Positions 35,216 to 50,519 are shown, numbered from the stretch's first letter. The stretch: DNA of 64,000 bases from Rapana venosa (GCA_028751875.1 CM054153.1:29637157-29701156), one strand, 5' to 3'. Notes: generated by a model from the letters alone, not told the origin. Made by a program: numbers and translations.

Positions 35216-36399
35216 AGAAATTGCGTTGAAAGGCCCCGACCCTGCTTTTTAAATTGACACCTTTTGGGAATTTGGGGTCTTTTTGTTTGATAAAGGGGGA
35301 AATCACCGGGGGGGTTTAGGGGCTCATTCCCACCGACCGTTTTCCCACCCCGGCTTTCTCCACAAACTTTCTGCAAAGGGGGGGTTTTACGGGTTTTTGG
35401 GGGCGAGCATGGGTGTAGAACGTTGGGCGAAAACACGGGGGGGCGATTGTAGTATAATCCCCCCCCCAACGGGGATGGGGCAAAAGTTACCGTTATCTTA
35501 GTTGGTTCTGGCCCCACTTTTTTTCTTTGCGTCACATCATTGTCCTTCTTGGGACTCTCCTGCTGTGGGGTGAAAAAAATCATTGGCATCAAAATGTCTG
35601 AATAGGCCGGCTTTAAAAATCGTCAGTGACGGGGTTTTAGCTCCCCAGCACTCACATGCAGGGGTGAACGATTTTGAGCAACCGGGGGGGCGCACAACCC
35701 TAAAACGGGGTTAACGACTTTTTTGGCATGGGTTTCCGGGAGAAAACCCCCCCCCCAATCCCCGATAAAACAAGACGAGGTGAACAATGGGCTTGGACAC
35801 TTCAATTAGGTAACCGTTTTTGCGTGTACCCCGTCCTGGGACGAGACACGTGGGAAGTCACAGACTTAAAACACCCGGCCCCAACGCCCCATGTCTTCTT
35901 TGTTCCCTTGGGGGGTTTAAAGGGAATTTCCCCCCCAACGCCCCTAACCCCCCCTCTTGCTCTCTTCTTTTTGGATTTCTTCTTCCCCTTTCAGTTAAAA
36001 CCCATGAGGATTGACATGGTGTACTCCCCCATGAGTTGTTTTTGGTGAATCATTTCGTCCTTGAGAAAAGGAGGGTGTACAGAGAACCCTAACCCTTTGA
36101 GGGCAGTCCCAGAAAAGACAAGCCAGAAGAGGGGCAGGCAAGGGTCTGGCTGCAGCTTGTTTTTGTCTTGTCCATTGCCATCCTTCTGTCCCGGGGCCAA
36201 GAGGGGGCCCCAGTATGGGAGGGAGTGGAGGTAAGGGCCACAAGGCGGGGGGGCGCGTGATGGGCTGCACGGGGGCGGAACCCTGCCATAGGTCCCCCAA
36301 AAAGCCCACACCCAATTGATGCACCTGTCCTGCGCACAACATTCTTGGGGACCCCAGGGGGACCGCATGCTGGGGCCCCCCACTTTCTTCTTGCTGCTG
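35216..36399 (-). other. Frameshifted middle of the large ZNF608/609 exon
   Basis: This stretch lies between two well-preserved parts of one exon but has no single open frame. Protein-like pieces alternate between frames: a Pro-rich stretch, then PKTTHGGVHHVNP (resembling PKPTVMGEPFTVNP in human ZNF609), then in another frame KGKKKSKKKRA (resembling the KKKKDKKKK run that follows in human), and YYNRPPVFSPNVLHP farther on. Exon 33703-37224 is 3,522 nt (0 mod 3), whereas the splice phases at its two ends require 2 mod 3. The assembled sequence therefore carries a net frame error. Many short runs of G, C and T (ggggg, ccccccc, tttt) suggest homopolymer errors in the assembly. A real decayed allele or a cryptic intron is less likely but not excluded. 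Confidence 0.75.
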
Positions 36400-37224
36400 A
36401 CGGTGGTGGAAGCAACGTGGGGGGGTAATGCAGTGGTGGCGTTTATAACCGCGGACACCACTGTACAAGAAACAACCGAGTTGCACTCAACACCTTTAGA
36501 CACGGTCGTTGACGTCAAAGTCTCACTTTTATTCACTTTCTCTCCACCTGGAGCGTTGAGCCGCCCAGAAAATGCTTTCAAAGGAATGTTGTCTTCTACT
36601 GCTGAGCAGTCTTTTTCCAGCGACTTCTCTCGCTGCTTTTCTCTTTGCAGCCGCTGCTCTTTGGCTTTGGCACGCTCTGCTCTTTCCGATATTTGTTGGT
36701 CCTTCTTGGCGTCACGTAACTCTTTCCTGGACTCTCGTGAATCGGTTGTGTCCATGTCTTCTTCTTCATCATCTTTGTCATCATCAGCATTTAACATGGG
36801 CTGCTGATGAGCGTGGGTTTGGTGGTACCTTAATCCATTGATATGTTTGTATTTCTTTTTGCAGTTCGGTTCTGGACACTCGATTGTTGCCGGGGGAGTG
36901 GGGCTCTCAGTGCCCGATGCCCCTCCCCGAGAACATGACCGACTTCGCTTGTTACTGTTAGGTCCATTTCCTTTATCTCCTTTGTTGGAGTCGGATTCAT
37001 CGTTGTTCCGCGCTTTCCTCTTCATAGAAGATGAGCTGTCAGGGCGCACAGGGCTGGCGGGTGCCTGAAAGTTGTTGTTGCTCCCACGACGCGTTTTGCG
37101 CAGCTTGCGACCTTCAGCAATGGAACGGTCACTTGACGGTGTCCCTGTCGCTGTCCTGCCTCGCTTTCCTCGACCTTTGGGAGTCCGCGTCTCAAAATCA
37201 CTGACAGGAGAATCACAGTTTGGC
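36400..37224 (-). CDS. ZNF608/609: ZNF608/609 family protein, large exon, 5' part with the C2H2 zinc finger
   Basis: The acceptor is TTTCTTGCAG|GCCAAACTG, and the first base completes the Arg codon left by the previous exon (phase 2). The reading begins PNCDSPVSDFETRTPKGRGK, matching FCDSPTSDLEMRNGRGRGK in human ZNF609. A lysine/arginine/serine-rich stretch follows (KRKARNNDESDS, NSNKRSRSCSRG), probably a nuclear localisation region. The single C2H2 finger lies at 36807-36878: [20 protein letters not shown] then THAH, against [20 protein letters not shown] in human; both Cys and the His residues are present. After it come an acidic run (DDDKDDEEEDMD) and a charged Arg/Lys/Glu-rich segment with coiled-coil character (KEQRLQREKQREKSLEK). 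The frame is reliable to about TVSSKKKVG near 36400, after which the exon loses its frame. Family roles (transcriptional repression or co-regulation) are known from fly scribbler/brakeless and vertebrate ZNF608/609; here they are inferred. Confidence 0.95.
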
Positions 37225-38484
37225 CTGCAAGAAATAAAAAAAAGAAAAAACATGATTTAAAAATAATTCTTAATCACACTAATCTGTATGAGTGGAAGAA
37301 CTGGGGTTTTTTCTTAAAAGTGATCTCTATATGATGAGCAATACATTTGGTATGCTTCCATACAAGTGAAATTGCACCAACCATAATTTTAGCACAAAAG
37401 ATGAAGGAAGCAAACAACTTCACTTTATGCTGGAATTAACACCTGGAATTAAGTGAAAATTACCAGCCATATTTTTGTTTACATGACATCTTTAATCCAG
37501 CACATTCTGCACAGTGTTTGAGGGTTTTTTTATGCTTCCAAACACCACTTTGAGGCACACAAAGCACTCTGAGGATGCAACATGCCAAATCTGGGAATGG
37601 CTCGGGTGGAGAGATCTACTGACATGAGGAGCACGGGAATAGCAGGACAGGAATGTCACAGAAGATGAGGCAGCAAACAACAACAAAATCCCAAAACAAT
37701 CAAACCAAACAAACCAAACCAAAACAAACAAAAAATCAAATAAAAACCCCATAAACACACACACAAACCCCAAGAAACTTGATACTATGATTTCTATTAC
37801 TCTGATAATAAAAATCAAAGCCATTCTTAGCCTCTTTCCGTTTTTCTTTGAATTCTAAAAGGAACAAAAGACCAGGATATCGCAGTCTAAAAAAAAAACA
37901 ACCAACAACAACACACACAGACCCCGACATCCTGAAAACAAAGCCAAAAACATCTGACACACAATACTGACTCAGTGCCTGCCAGCCAGCCCTGTCTTTT
38001 ACCATTAGTAAACTGATCAGGCAACCTGATCCCAGCAAAACCACTGGGAACAAGAAAGTCGACACATTTCATCTACGTAGGATACAGGTCTACACTTTTT
38101 ATTTTTGCTCGGTTAATCTCTTCTCTCCTCCATAACCCCCCCCCCCCCCCACAAAGTCCTCCCAACCCTTTCTATCCAAACACAAGTCTTTCATTCAGTC
38201 TATCATCAGGAATGCTGCTAAAGTGCAGCACAGATGTGAAACATAAAAAGAAAACTGTGCAGGAGGTTTATGACAAAAATAAATTTTGCACCCCCATCCA
38301 CCTTCTTTCTCTCTTTCACCATTTCTCACTTTCTGCTGGCCTCATAAAAATAATGCATCTGTCAGCCGGCCTGGAAAAAAAAGGGAGGGGGAATGGGGGG
38401 TAATGGGAGGGGGAAGGCAACAGGCAGACACATACACACCACTGCAGTCCTTTGTATTTTTTCCCCCTATTTCCATCATCGCCT

Positions 38485-38486
<2 letters not shown>

Positions 38487-38526
<40 letters not shown>
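38487..38526. repeat. Poly-C tract of about 40 bases
   Basis: An uninterrupted C run in the third intron. Confidence 0.95.
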
Positions 38527-38529
<3 letters not shown>

Positions 38530-40153
38530 TACCTGTATAAATATTCTTCCGGCAAACTGTCGAGCTGCTGTCACACGTGTGTCAGCACACGCAAATAAAA
38601 TGCACAGTTATTTTGTACAGGAAAAACTATTACGCACGACTCCCCACTCCCTCTCCCATGTATACCTTATACATCTATCAATGTCATTTCTCAACCTAAC
38701 CAATCTTATTTAATCTACCATAACATGACACCCAAAACTGAAGTGAGCAAAGAAAAATTATGTCAAAATCAAGAAGAAAAAAAACTTTTGTGGTTTTGTG
38801 TTCTTTCGTTTTTGATTTGGTTTGGTTTGGTTCAATTTTGCTTCTACACATGGAGTTTCTCCATTCAGCTGCTGGTATATTCAAATGAATTTACAACCAC
38901 CAAAAGAACAAAAAACAAAAAAAAGTGCTGCAGGGGGGAAAAGTCTAAAAAACATTGTTTAGCTACTATGCCTATTTTTGCTCCCAGAATTTTTTTTTCT
39001 TTTTAAGCAAACCAGACATAAAATTCAATAGCTACCAATCACTTGACAACTGTGCTTAGGTGAGCGACAGGAGGCTTGCAGAAGATTTGTAGGGTTTTGT
39101 GGGTTGGTTGTTGTTGGGTTTTGTGGGGGTTGGTGTTTTGTTTTTGTTTTTTGGGGGGGGGGGGGGGGGGGGGGGGGAAGAAGGGGGGGGGGGGTTACTT
39201 TTTCACTTTGGGGTTTCCCAAGAGGAGAGAGAAGGAAACAAGACAACACAAACGGTACTGTTACAACTGAATTTCCTACAAGAAGCAAGCCCCAAGGCTT
39301 TTGTATACATGTAACGTGTGTGCATGTATGTGTATGCATCATGTGTGTTTCCACATAAATGCAAGACAGCCCACCACACGTGTGCAGAAATCCTCTCTGT
39401 TATGATGGTGGTCCATGCTGTACTAAACTGTTTCCACTTGCACTCTTTTTTAAAGTTCTGAATCAATTTCTTCCTCTGTTAAATCACACTAGCCTTTCTT
39501 CAGACCTTGTGTGTGTATGTGTGTGCACATGTATGTGTGTACTGTCACTGTGTGAGTATGTGGGTGCAATGTGTGTGTGTGTGCAATGTGTTGTGTCTGT
39601 GTGTTGTGTGTATGTGTGTGTTCGACTGTTTCTTTGTGGGGGAAGGGGGGGGGTGTCTTTTTTTTTTCCTGTTAAGTTTTCTCCCCACTTAAGTTCCTTG
39701 TGAAGGTGCTAAAAGGAAAGGGACAAGAGGAAGAATGACTCACCAGCATGGAGTGGAGTGCCGAGCATTCAAAGCATAATTGAATGATCGAGGGGTTAGC
39801 TGGTAAACTTGTACACCTTCACACAAGTGTAAAAAAAAACAACCCCAAAAAAGAGGCAGAAGGGTTGAGCAGAGCTACAAAAAGAGAGAAGAGATGAGAG
39901 GTGTGTGAGGGGAGGGGGCAGGTGAGAGGAGGGGGTAAGCAGGAGGGAGGGGTGTGTGTGGGGTGGGGAGGGGAGGAGGAGCTCAGTGGGGGTTGATTGA
40001 TGGCAGGGGAAGGCTGTTCAGGTATGCTGTGAATGTTTTCCCCCCACTTCAGCTTTACCTCGCCTCACCTGCGCTTTCTAACAGTCCACACCAGTTTGCC
40101 CTGAGCCCTACTTTTTTCTTCTCTCTCTTTCTTTTTTCTACACCCCTTTTTCC

Positions 40154-40184
<31 letters not shown>

Positions 40185-41326
40185 AACTACTTTCTCTGTG
40201 CTATAGGCCTATCTTCAAAGCTGCCTTTCAACCTTGCTTTACTGCTTCTGACACCCACCCACTCCCTCCCAACACACATCTTTTCATTCAGAGCTCTCAA
40301 TTTTCCTGTTGCAAACAGTGAAGCAGTAAATTTTATAACCCCCCCCCCCCCTTTTTTTTTTTAAATATAAGTTTCAAACCAGCGTTCATACATCAGAGAG
40401 ATTTTAATTTCAATACAGATCTTTATTGTAAATTGTATTTGCAAATCCTGATATAAAACTCGCTTAAATCATTTTCTTTAGGCATATTTTTTTACTTTAA
40501 AAAAAAAAAAGGGGGGGGGTATCATAGACTATTACTGCGCATAGAGCATTAAGTTCCTTCCCATATCCAAATACACGTCCACCGACAAAACAAAATAAAA
40601 AATCTACATTATATTCATGAGCTTCGCTTGTTTAAAAAATAAAGTACACACACGCTGCACATAAAAGAGTCCTAAATCTTTTAAATTAGTTTTCATGAAT
40701 GCACTACTGAGAAAACCACAGGAAGAGAAAAGCCATTCTTTTCCACATGCAGAGAGACTGACAAGCTTTGATACGTGGGCTGATTAAAACATCAACTCTG
40801 GTTCCGTGTCAACGGCCTCGGTGTTTGAACTGTTTCTACATCATGTGTAAGTACACATGTTGTTAAAAGTTTTTGTATCATACATGCACGCAGTTATAAC
40901 TTTTTTTTTTAACACCTCATCCTGTGAAAACAATGTATCAACAGCAGCGCTAATGGCCTATTTTTAAAGGGGAGAAAAGCAATTTTCGTTCCAACACAGT
41001 GAGTAATCTACAAACCATAATTAAAAACAAAATAAAAACAAACTGAGTGGCAGACAAAATTCACATAGCAATTGTGAATTATATGTAATAATTTTAAAAT
41101 GTGCATGTGCATTTTCTCACACCTTTTTTCTTTAAAAACTTTGTCTTTTTTTTTCTATTGCTAAGTGTTCGCTTTGTTATGTTTTCAGCAGAGCTGGGTT
41201 TTCGGGGGGAGAGTAGAGAAAATCACAGACCAAAAAAAATTCTAGGGATGGAAAATGCAGACTTGTGCACCACATCCCCAGTATGTTTTCTCTCTCATTC
41301 CTCTCCCTCAACCCCATTTATGGCTC

Positions 41327-41329
<3 letters not shown>

Positions 41330-41395
<66 letters not shown>
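41330..41395. repeat. (GT)n microsatellite
   Basis: A perfect GT array of about 65 bp, continuing as GTCTGT repeats. Confidence 0.95.
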
Positions 41396-41396
<1 letters not shown>

Positions 41397-42524
41397 TGTG
41401 TCTGTGTCTGTGTGTACATGTGAGTGTGCTACCAAACAAAAACAAACCCCTTCACTTTCATACTGGTCAGTAATAACACAAACACACTCTTTCTTTAAGA
41501 GTACAGAAAGACAAACATAATAGATATAATGTGATACTGATAGCCACAAGTTAAAAAGGTTTGCTTGGGGTTTTAAAAATTATTTTATAAGCCATTTCCT
41601 CAACCAAAAACTAACAGAATTTAATTAAAAGCACAACCAAAGTTTAGGTAACAATTCTGAAGACTTGTACTAGATCTTCACTGAAAATTGTCAGAAGATG
41701 GAAAAGAGAAGGGAGTCAAAGGAAAGAAATGAAGACAAAACTAAGCTCCCTATTCCACAGCAAACCCAAGACAGAGAGAAGGCAAGAGGGGGAAAGGCAG
41801 GAATGTAATTAGGAGTGCTTTTCTTAAGTCCCTGACAGTTTGAGAGGATATTTCTGCTGGCAGATGGGCATGTAGGCCTGCCTGTGCCCTGTGGCCAAAA
41901 CTAAAGGCAGGCCTGATGCCAACAACATAACCCACATTCCACCCACCTGCCACTCTTGACTAGTGAGTGACTGTGGGTCATAAAGACTACCAACACCACA
42001 CAGTTGGCTCTGTGTTCCTTCCTCCCTCCCACTGACTTGACTTACAGCCTTGCTATTAGTATTACCCTTTCCTCTTATCCCCCTCCCCCCTCCACCTTCC
42101 TACTCCTTTTACTTTTTTTAGACCCAACATTCTCACTCCCTCTCCTGTTCAAACCCTTTTTCAGAGTACCTTTACTGTGTAAACAATGAAGCAATTTTAG
42201 TAAAGTAATCTAGTTCAGACAGCAAAGTGGGTAGAAGATAAAATAATTATATGCAGTGTCTTTCACTCTTGTTTTCCTTCCCTGTTTTACCTTATGTGAT
42301 CTTTTGCCCTCACCTTTTCTTCACTCAAATCCAACAATTCAAGCTAAAACAAGGACCCCCCCCCCCCAACAAAAAAAAAAAAAAAAAACAACCAAAAACA
42401 ACAACACCCTTAAAAAATAAAAAAAAACAACCAAACGAAAGAAACGCACTTCCCCAAATCTAAAAAAACTTCAAGGTCCAAACCTCCCTCCCTCCCCCCC
42501 CCATCTCCAAATCTTGCTAAATTG

Positions 42525-42985
42525 TGAAGCTCCACAATCAAGTGAAGCACACCTGACCTACTTTTCAAGTGGGATTAGGACAGCAGGAGTGATTTTAGGC
42601 AGGTGGGACTCAGGTTGTCTGATTTTTAAGATTTCGATTGATCATATAACTGAAAGCCTTCTTCCAACTTAACCTGAAGAATTAAGGCGTACTTTTGCTT
42701 TCCTTTGCTTTAATTTAAAAAACACATTTAAAAACACCCAACCCATCATCCCAACCAACTACTACAATGCAAACTTCGTCTCAGTTTCTCATTTTGTCAC
42801 TTCCTGGAGTCAAACACTTCAATCTGTAATAACTTTCAAATGAACTGTCCATTTTTTCCCCATTGAATACAAAACAGCTTTTCATTATTGCAGAATGATA
42901 GTTTTACATTGACATTTTTGCTTTTAATTGAACTCTGGCACAATACGACTCATGTGGGGGAGGATCACAATTCAGTTGCAAGAGA
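42525..42985 (+). repeat. Diverged interspersed repeat D, copy 2 (relative at 21262-21640)
   Basis: TTAGGCAGGTGGGACTCAGG, TCGATTGATCATATAACTG, TTTTGCTTTCCTTTGCTTT and CTGGCACAATACGACTCATG then GGGGGAGGATCACAATTCA follow the same order as in the copy at 21.3 kb. Confidence 0.6.
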
Positions 42986-43185
42986 AAACAAAGAAGAGAG
43001 TAAAGACCCTCTGCAAAAAGTAAATGCTTTAGTTTATTATAGCAAAGGCAAGGAACATGAATTCTAAGATATTAAATTCAATGAAAAGAAGTAGGCTATA
43101 TTATACAGCAACAAAACCTGACACAAGTTGTAACAAGACTTATGCACTCATTCAGGAATCTACCAGGTCCAAGGGCTGAGGGCTT

Positions 43186-44190
43186 TCAAGTTGAAACATG
43201 ATACAATGTAATCTACTTCTCTCCCTGCTCTGCTGTTTGTGAGAACAAAGTCTTTTTCATTCCATTTTCCTTACAACTGTCGTCCCCAACAAATGGTTTT
43301 CTTTTCAGTTCCCCCACAGCTTGCACACACACGCAAACACACATGCATGCATGCAAACACACACAACTGATTGAAAGGACGTCTATTAGTTACAGACCCA
43401 CAGCAAGTTATTCTCTCTTTGATCTCTAAAGTTTACACAACCTGACACAAATCCATGCTACAAAGTTGCTGTTTTATCTACTGGAAACTTTATGCACACA
43501 ATAGTCTTAACTGGCCAACTTTACTAACTTTCATTTTCAAGGTGAAACATACAATGTAACCTACTTCTCTCTCAGTTAGAGAGAACAATGTCTTTTTCAT
43601 TCCATTTTCCTTACCACTGTCGTCCCCAACAAATGGTTTCACTTTCAGTTCCCCCCTAGCTTGCGCACACATGCAAACACACACACACATTTATACACTC
43701 ACATTTTTTAAGAAAGTATATTATTAGTTGTAAACATACCCACAGAGAGTTTATGATAAATCCTCTCTTTGATCTGTTACACACTTATTTCCAATCTATA
43801 GGATCTATCTTACCCTATAGTTTTCCTCTATAGTAGAACTTTACACCTCTCCATCACCCTGCTTAAGCATTTAACTTGTGCATGTGCACATGTGTGTGAG
43901 AGTCTGAATTTAAAATATTTTTTGTGAATGGTTTACTGTTGCATGTGTGTGAATGTGTCAAATGCAAGCGCTTTGATTTGTTTGCTTTACAAGACTCAGC
44001 GCTAAAAAAACATTCCAACATTCCAGATCTTATAAAAATATATTATTAGAGAACCCGATACAAATTAATACAGCAAATTGCTGGTATATTGGAAACTTAT
44101 GCCCGCTCACACACAATCAATAGTCTTAACTGGCCAACTTGACCACACACAAAAAATTTATTTTTAAGGCCAATCACAACAGACCAATTT
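43186..44190 (+). repeat. Local tandem duplication, diverged, with a family B insertion in the second unit
   Basis: Unit 1 (43186-43537) has TACAATGTAATCTACTTCTC, CATTCCATTTTCCTTACAAC, TGTCGTCCCCAACAAATGGT, TCTCTTTGATCT and ATAGTCTTAACTGGCCAAC. Unit 2 (from 43538) has the same landmarks in the same order but is longer, because a family B repeat (43964-44048) and other sequence lie between TCTCTTTGATCT and the final ATAGTCTTAACTGGCCAACT. Confidence 0.85.
43964..44048 (-). repeat. Dispersed repeat family B, copy 4 (inside the local duplication)
   Basis: CAAGCGCTTTGATTTGTTTG, CTTTACAAGACTCAGCGCTA, then A/T-rich sequence ending TATTATTA. Confidence 0.85.
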
Positions 44191-45022
44191 ATATTATAAC
44201 CTATTTTGGTATACATATGTATGTGTACATAATATTATGTATGCAAGTGTGTACCTATCGATATTCACAACACATGAGCAGGCACATACACATCTAGATG
44301 TATGCACATGCACCATGTACAATACACAAGTCAGCAAACATCCGGACAAACACACCTACATAGAATCAAGTCTGTTTTGTGCAGGGTTTATTTTTACACT
44401 ACATTGGCACACTGCCCGACCAGGCATCGGTTTATAATCTCTCCCCAAGGCAGCTTTGTGGCCTTTACTCAGCAAGCAAGCCCCCTAATGGCTTTGGTTT
44501 ACCGCCACTCACTCCACCTCTCATTCTCTCCCAACCTCCCTCTCTCTCTCTCTCTCCCTCCCTCTCCTGGCTTGCCAGTCTAGCTGGTAAATGTCAGACA
44601 TACAGTTAAGGTGCTTGTAACCAAAGACAATGCGGTTCAATAGCAGCAAGGAAATTCTTGGGGAAATATGGCCTGGCTAAGTGATCTTGAGACATTTCAA
44701 TGGACTTTTCTCCTGAACAATAACGATTTTTCTTCTTTCTTTCGATGTGGCTTACTGCTTTAGTGCCAGCTTGGATCTTTCCTGTAAATTTTCAAATCAC
44801 TACAAAAAAAGACTTCGGATTCCCAGTTTGGAAACTCCTTTTAGTACACGCTGTTACGAAGTGGGTGTGTAACTTCTTGTGTACTTTAAGAGAGTGTGTG
44901 TTTATGTGTGTGTATGTGTACTGTAAGTGTGTGTGTGTGTGTGTGTGTGTACAGAAGAGAGAGAATTCACTGAGAGAGAGAGACAGAGAAAAAACAAATA
45001 ACCTGTGTGTGTGCGTGCGCGC

Positions 45023-45099
<77 letters not shown>

Positions 45100-46537
45100 T
45101 CAGGTATCGTGTGCAATGATGTATGCTTGCAAAGATGAGCACAAAAGACAACATCACTGATCAAATTTTGATGGCGACAAAACTGAATAAAATTATCTAT
45201 TTGACAAAATGGTAGAACACAATACCATGAGACCTTTGTTTTGTTGTTTTTTTTACTTAGCAATGGACCAAATACACACACATGAGAGAAGGGGGGGGGG
45301 GAAAGAGAGAGAGAGAGACATAACTGGCACAATTTTTATCCCTAGAGTTATTTCCCCTATCTTACATTACATATATGCAAAAACTTCACTTGCTATTTAT
45401 GCACTACCCCCCCCCCCCCTGAAAAAAAAGAGTAAGTATCCAGTCTGTCTCATGAAAATAATTTTTGTTTATATAATTTTGCTTGTCCTTTTTTTTGGTA
45501 TGAACCTCTTTATTGATCTCTCCGAGTCTGACTCATGCCATCATGGCATGCTGGTAATGGTTGGACAAGAACCAAAGCAGTGTCTTGTTCTGCCTGCTCA
45601 CTTCACAGTTTTTGTGGCTGTTTTTAAAGCATCAGTTTTTTTCCCTTGATGGCTCAGTTATCCAGATGGCTGCCGACTTCCATTACTTACTAGCATGCTC
45701 TACATTCCCCCCCCCCCCCCCCCCTGTTACCGATCTATGTCAAGATGAAGATCACTTAGTTTGATTCTTTTAGATCTTTATCATCAATGTCCAGGAATAG
45801 TTGGGTTTTTATTACACAAATCGAAGGCATAATTTGATTCTTTCCTTCTTGATGAGTGATAAGTACTTATTGGTTTTACTATACAAATGCACACGCACAC
45901 TGAGCTATAGACAAACGTACACACACACACACACGTGCGCACAGCGAAGGCAAACAAAACATTGTAATGCACAATAAAATCTATTCAGGGAATCTGAGTC
46001 CAGAACAAGAAAGGAAAAAAATAAGGGGAGGAGAGATGGGTGCACATAAAAAATGCAAGAAAACACACATGAATACATACAGCACACCACCCACACATGT
46101 ACACACACATGCACGTGCACACACACTCATGCTCTCTCTCTCTCACACACACACACAGTACACACACACACACAGCTAGAAAGAAAACTGGTACATAATC
46201 CCTCTTCATCTCCCAACAATCCCACTGCAGACCCATAAATCACAAATTCCACTCACGCAACAGATGAGCCTCACACAACCCTCCCTCCTACACCCTCCTC
46301 TTCCCTCTCAATCAACCCAGGCCTCAACACACAAGGCTATTGATTTCTTAGACTACCATCCTCCTCTCTCCTACCAGCCTTCTTTCCCTCCCTCTGCAAC
46401 AACCTCCCCCCTCCCCCCCTAATCTTCTCTCCTGGGCTGTAATTCCATTCATTCTCCCACCTTCCTTTTTCCTGCCTGCTGCACCCCCCCCCCCCCCCCC
46501 CCTCCACACACACACACATCTTCCATCTCCAAAACAG

Positions 46538-46541
<4 letters not shown>

Positions 46542-46594
<53 letters not shown>
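46542..46594. repeat. (GT)n microsatellite
   Basis: A GT array of about 53 bp followed by GAGTGTGAGTGAGTGTG. Confidence 0.95.
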
Positions 46595-46596
<2 letters not shown>

Positions 46597-47075
46597 TGTG
46601 AGTGAGTGTGTGCCTCTCTGTGCTGTGTTCTTTCTGCTCTGCTCTCCTCCTAGCACGCATGCCCACAGGCATGCAGCCGCCTCTTTCTGTGTAGCATTCT
46701 CTTTCTTTCCTGCCATTTCCACGCTGGCTAATGCCACCGAGCTCACGCTTTCAGGGAATGCACATTAAATTGCATGTGAGCTGGCTCTCTCTGCTTGCCC
46801 ATCTCCACCCCCCCTCTTCCCTTTGGCCTCAAGTCAGTCACACATTAACTACCAATTCCTGCTTGAATCTTCCTCTCTTTTCTCCATTCTCTGTGCCTTC
46901 TTTTGCTGGGTTTTTTTTTCCCCCTTCTCCTCTTCTTCCCTCCTACCTCATTTCTCTGTCATTCTGAAATGGCGGAAAGTTTTGTTCTCTCCTGTTTCTG
47001 TTTCTACCCATATTTTGTTTCTGCCTGCAGAGCGGATGGGCTTTTTTCCAGTCTTCATTGAAACTGGCTTGCCTG

Positions 47076-48824
<1,749 letters not shown>

Positions 48825-50102
48825 TAGGGGTCAAAGCAGTTTTCCCCCCTGCTTCCCCCCATCAGGCTGGATTGTCTGCCGTGGTTTCTTTCATTCTTCA
48901 TCACAGCAGCCTTCCAGTTCTTCTAATACAAGGATTAAAAAAAAAATCTTATCCTTGAAAGTAATGAATACGATATATAAGAGAATGTAAACCAGTCAAG
49001 CCATCTCTGTGATCTGGAATGTTTACTGCAAGTTTATCTCTTTTTTTTTTTTGTACTTTACAACAAAATGTTCTTTTAAACCAATTGGTTGTTTTTTAAA
49101 ATCACACACACAAACACCTCCCCCCCCCCCCCCCCCCACCCACCCACACAACTGCATACACACACTGTGCACAAAATATATTAATATATTATTGTGCCTG
49201 GGTGTCTATGCTCACATGCATCTAACACAACTGCACACACACAAACACACTGAATGCAAAAGCAGCGCAGTAGTGTCTATAAACATGAACATATTACCCC
49301 CCCCCCCCCAAATTACTTTGTGGATGACTGGGACTTAAGTCACATGACAGGCTACACACTGTACACAGCTAAAGTCTACTTTTCAAGACCAAAAAAAAGA
49401 AGGAAAAAAAAAGGTCTGATTCAAATGAAATAGTACTACTGAAAAGGCCAATGGTACATCTATGTGGCATGACCTGACTTGCATAATAACTTCTCTTTCT
49501 TGGAAAATTCTGCTAGAACTGTATGTTATTTACTGATGAAAGGTTTAAACCTGTTACTAATTTTTTTTAAAGTATTTGCTTAACTTTGCATGCTCTTGCC
49601 AACTCAAACATGGCAGCCTGCCATGACGAAGTCTCATTTCTTTTCAACCTGAGAACACAAATTCTGTATTTTTTTCCATGTTCTCTTTACCTACCTAAGT
49701 ACTAAACCCAAACCAGTCTTTTCAAATAAATTAAAACACACACACACATATTAAAAACCCAAATTAGTAAGTTGAACAAAACTGAAAATTGTATACAAGC
49801 TATTTGGGGGCTTTTTTTTTTTTTTTTTTTTTTAGGGTAAGGTCATCAAAATCCACACAAAACAAAATTTGATTCTATCTAACAACACAACTTCTTTTAT
49901 ACAGATATTTTATTATCTACTGAAGGCACATTGTCAACTCTGCCACAAATTATGTATTTTTGCTTATATTACGAAACAGTACAAAAGCAGGTTGTGGAAT
50001 TGTTTACAACAAAAAGATAACAAAAGCAGGTTGTGGAATTGTTTACAACAAAAAGATAACAAAGAACAAGCTGGTGGTTTCTTTCTCCCTCCCTCCCTCC
50101 CT

Positions 50103-50175
<73 letters not shown>

Positions 50176-50437
50176 GGCTAGGGCATGAATCAGTTCCCCT
50201 GCTGGCTTCCTATCACACTTGAGCCTGCCCTGTATCTCAAGTCTGATCATAACACTTAAGTACAGGGTTGCAGCCAAACCTCATAAAGTCTAAGCACACT
50301 TATTGTTTTCCTCTCTGAGGTTGGAGAATGTGGACCATTGGTATTCAAGAGTGAAACCTGAGCCAGTGCAAGGCTGCTAGCACAAGAACAAAAACTTATT
50401 GGGGAACATGTTTACTCAGGAATGTGTGTGTGGCGCG

Positions 50438-50519
<82 letters not shown>

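Noticed and set aside
35991..36399. Apparent stop at the 3' end of the zinc-finger frame as the true C terminus
   Set aside because: Family-like sequence continues downstream in other frames and in a clean frame from about 35215, so this stop is produced by the frame error.
45209..45649. Plus-strand frame of 146 codons with hydrophobic stretches suggesting membrane segments
   Set aside because: The frame crosses GA, poly-C and T runs; the hydrophobic parts come from T-rich sequence and there are no splice or start signals.
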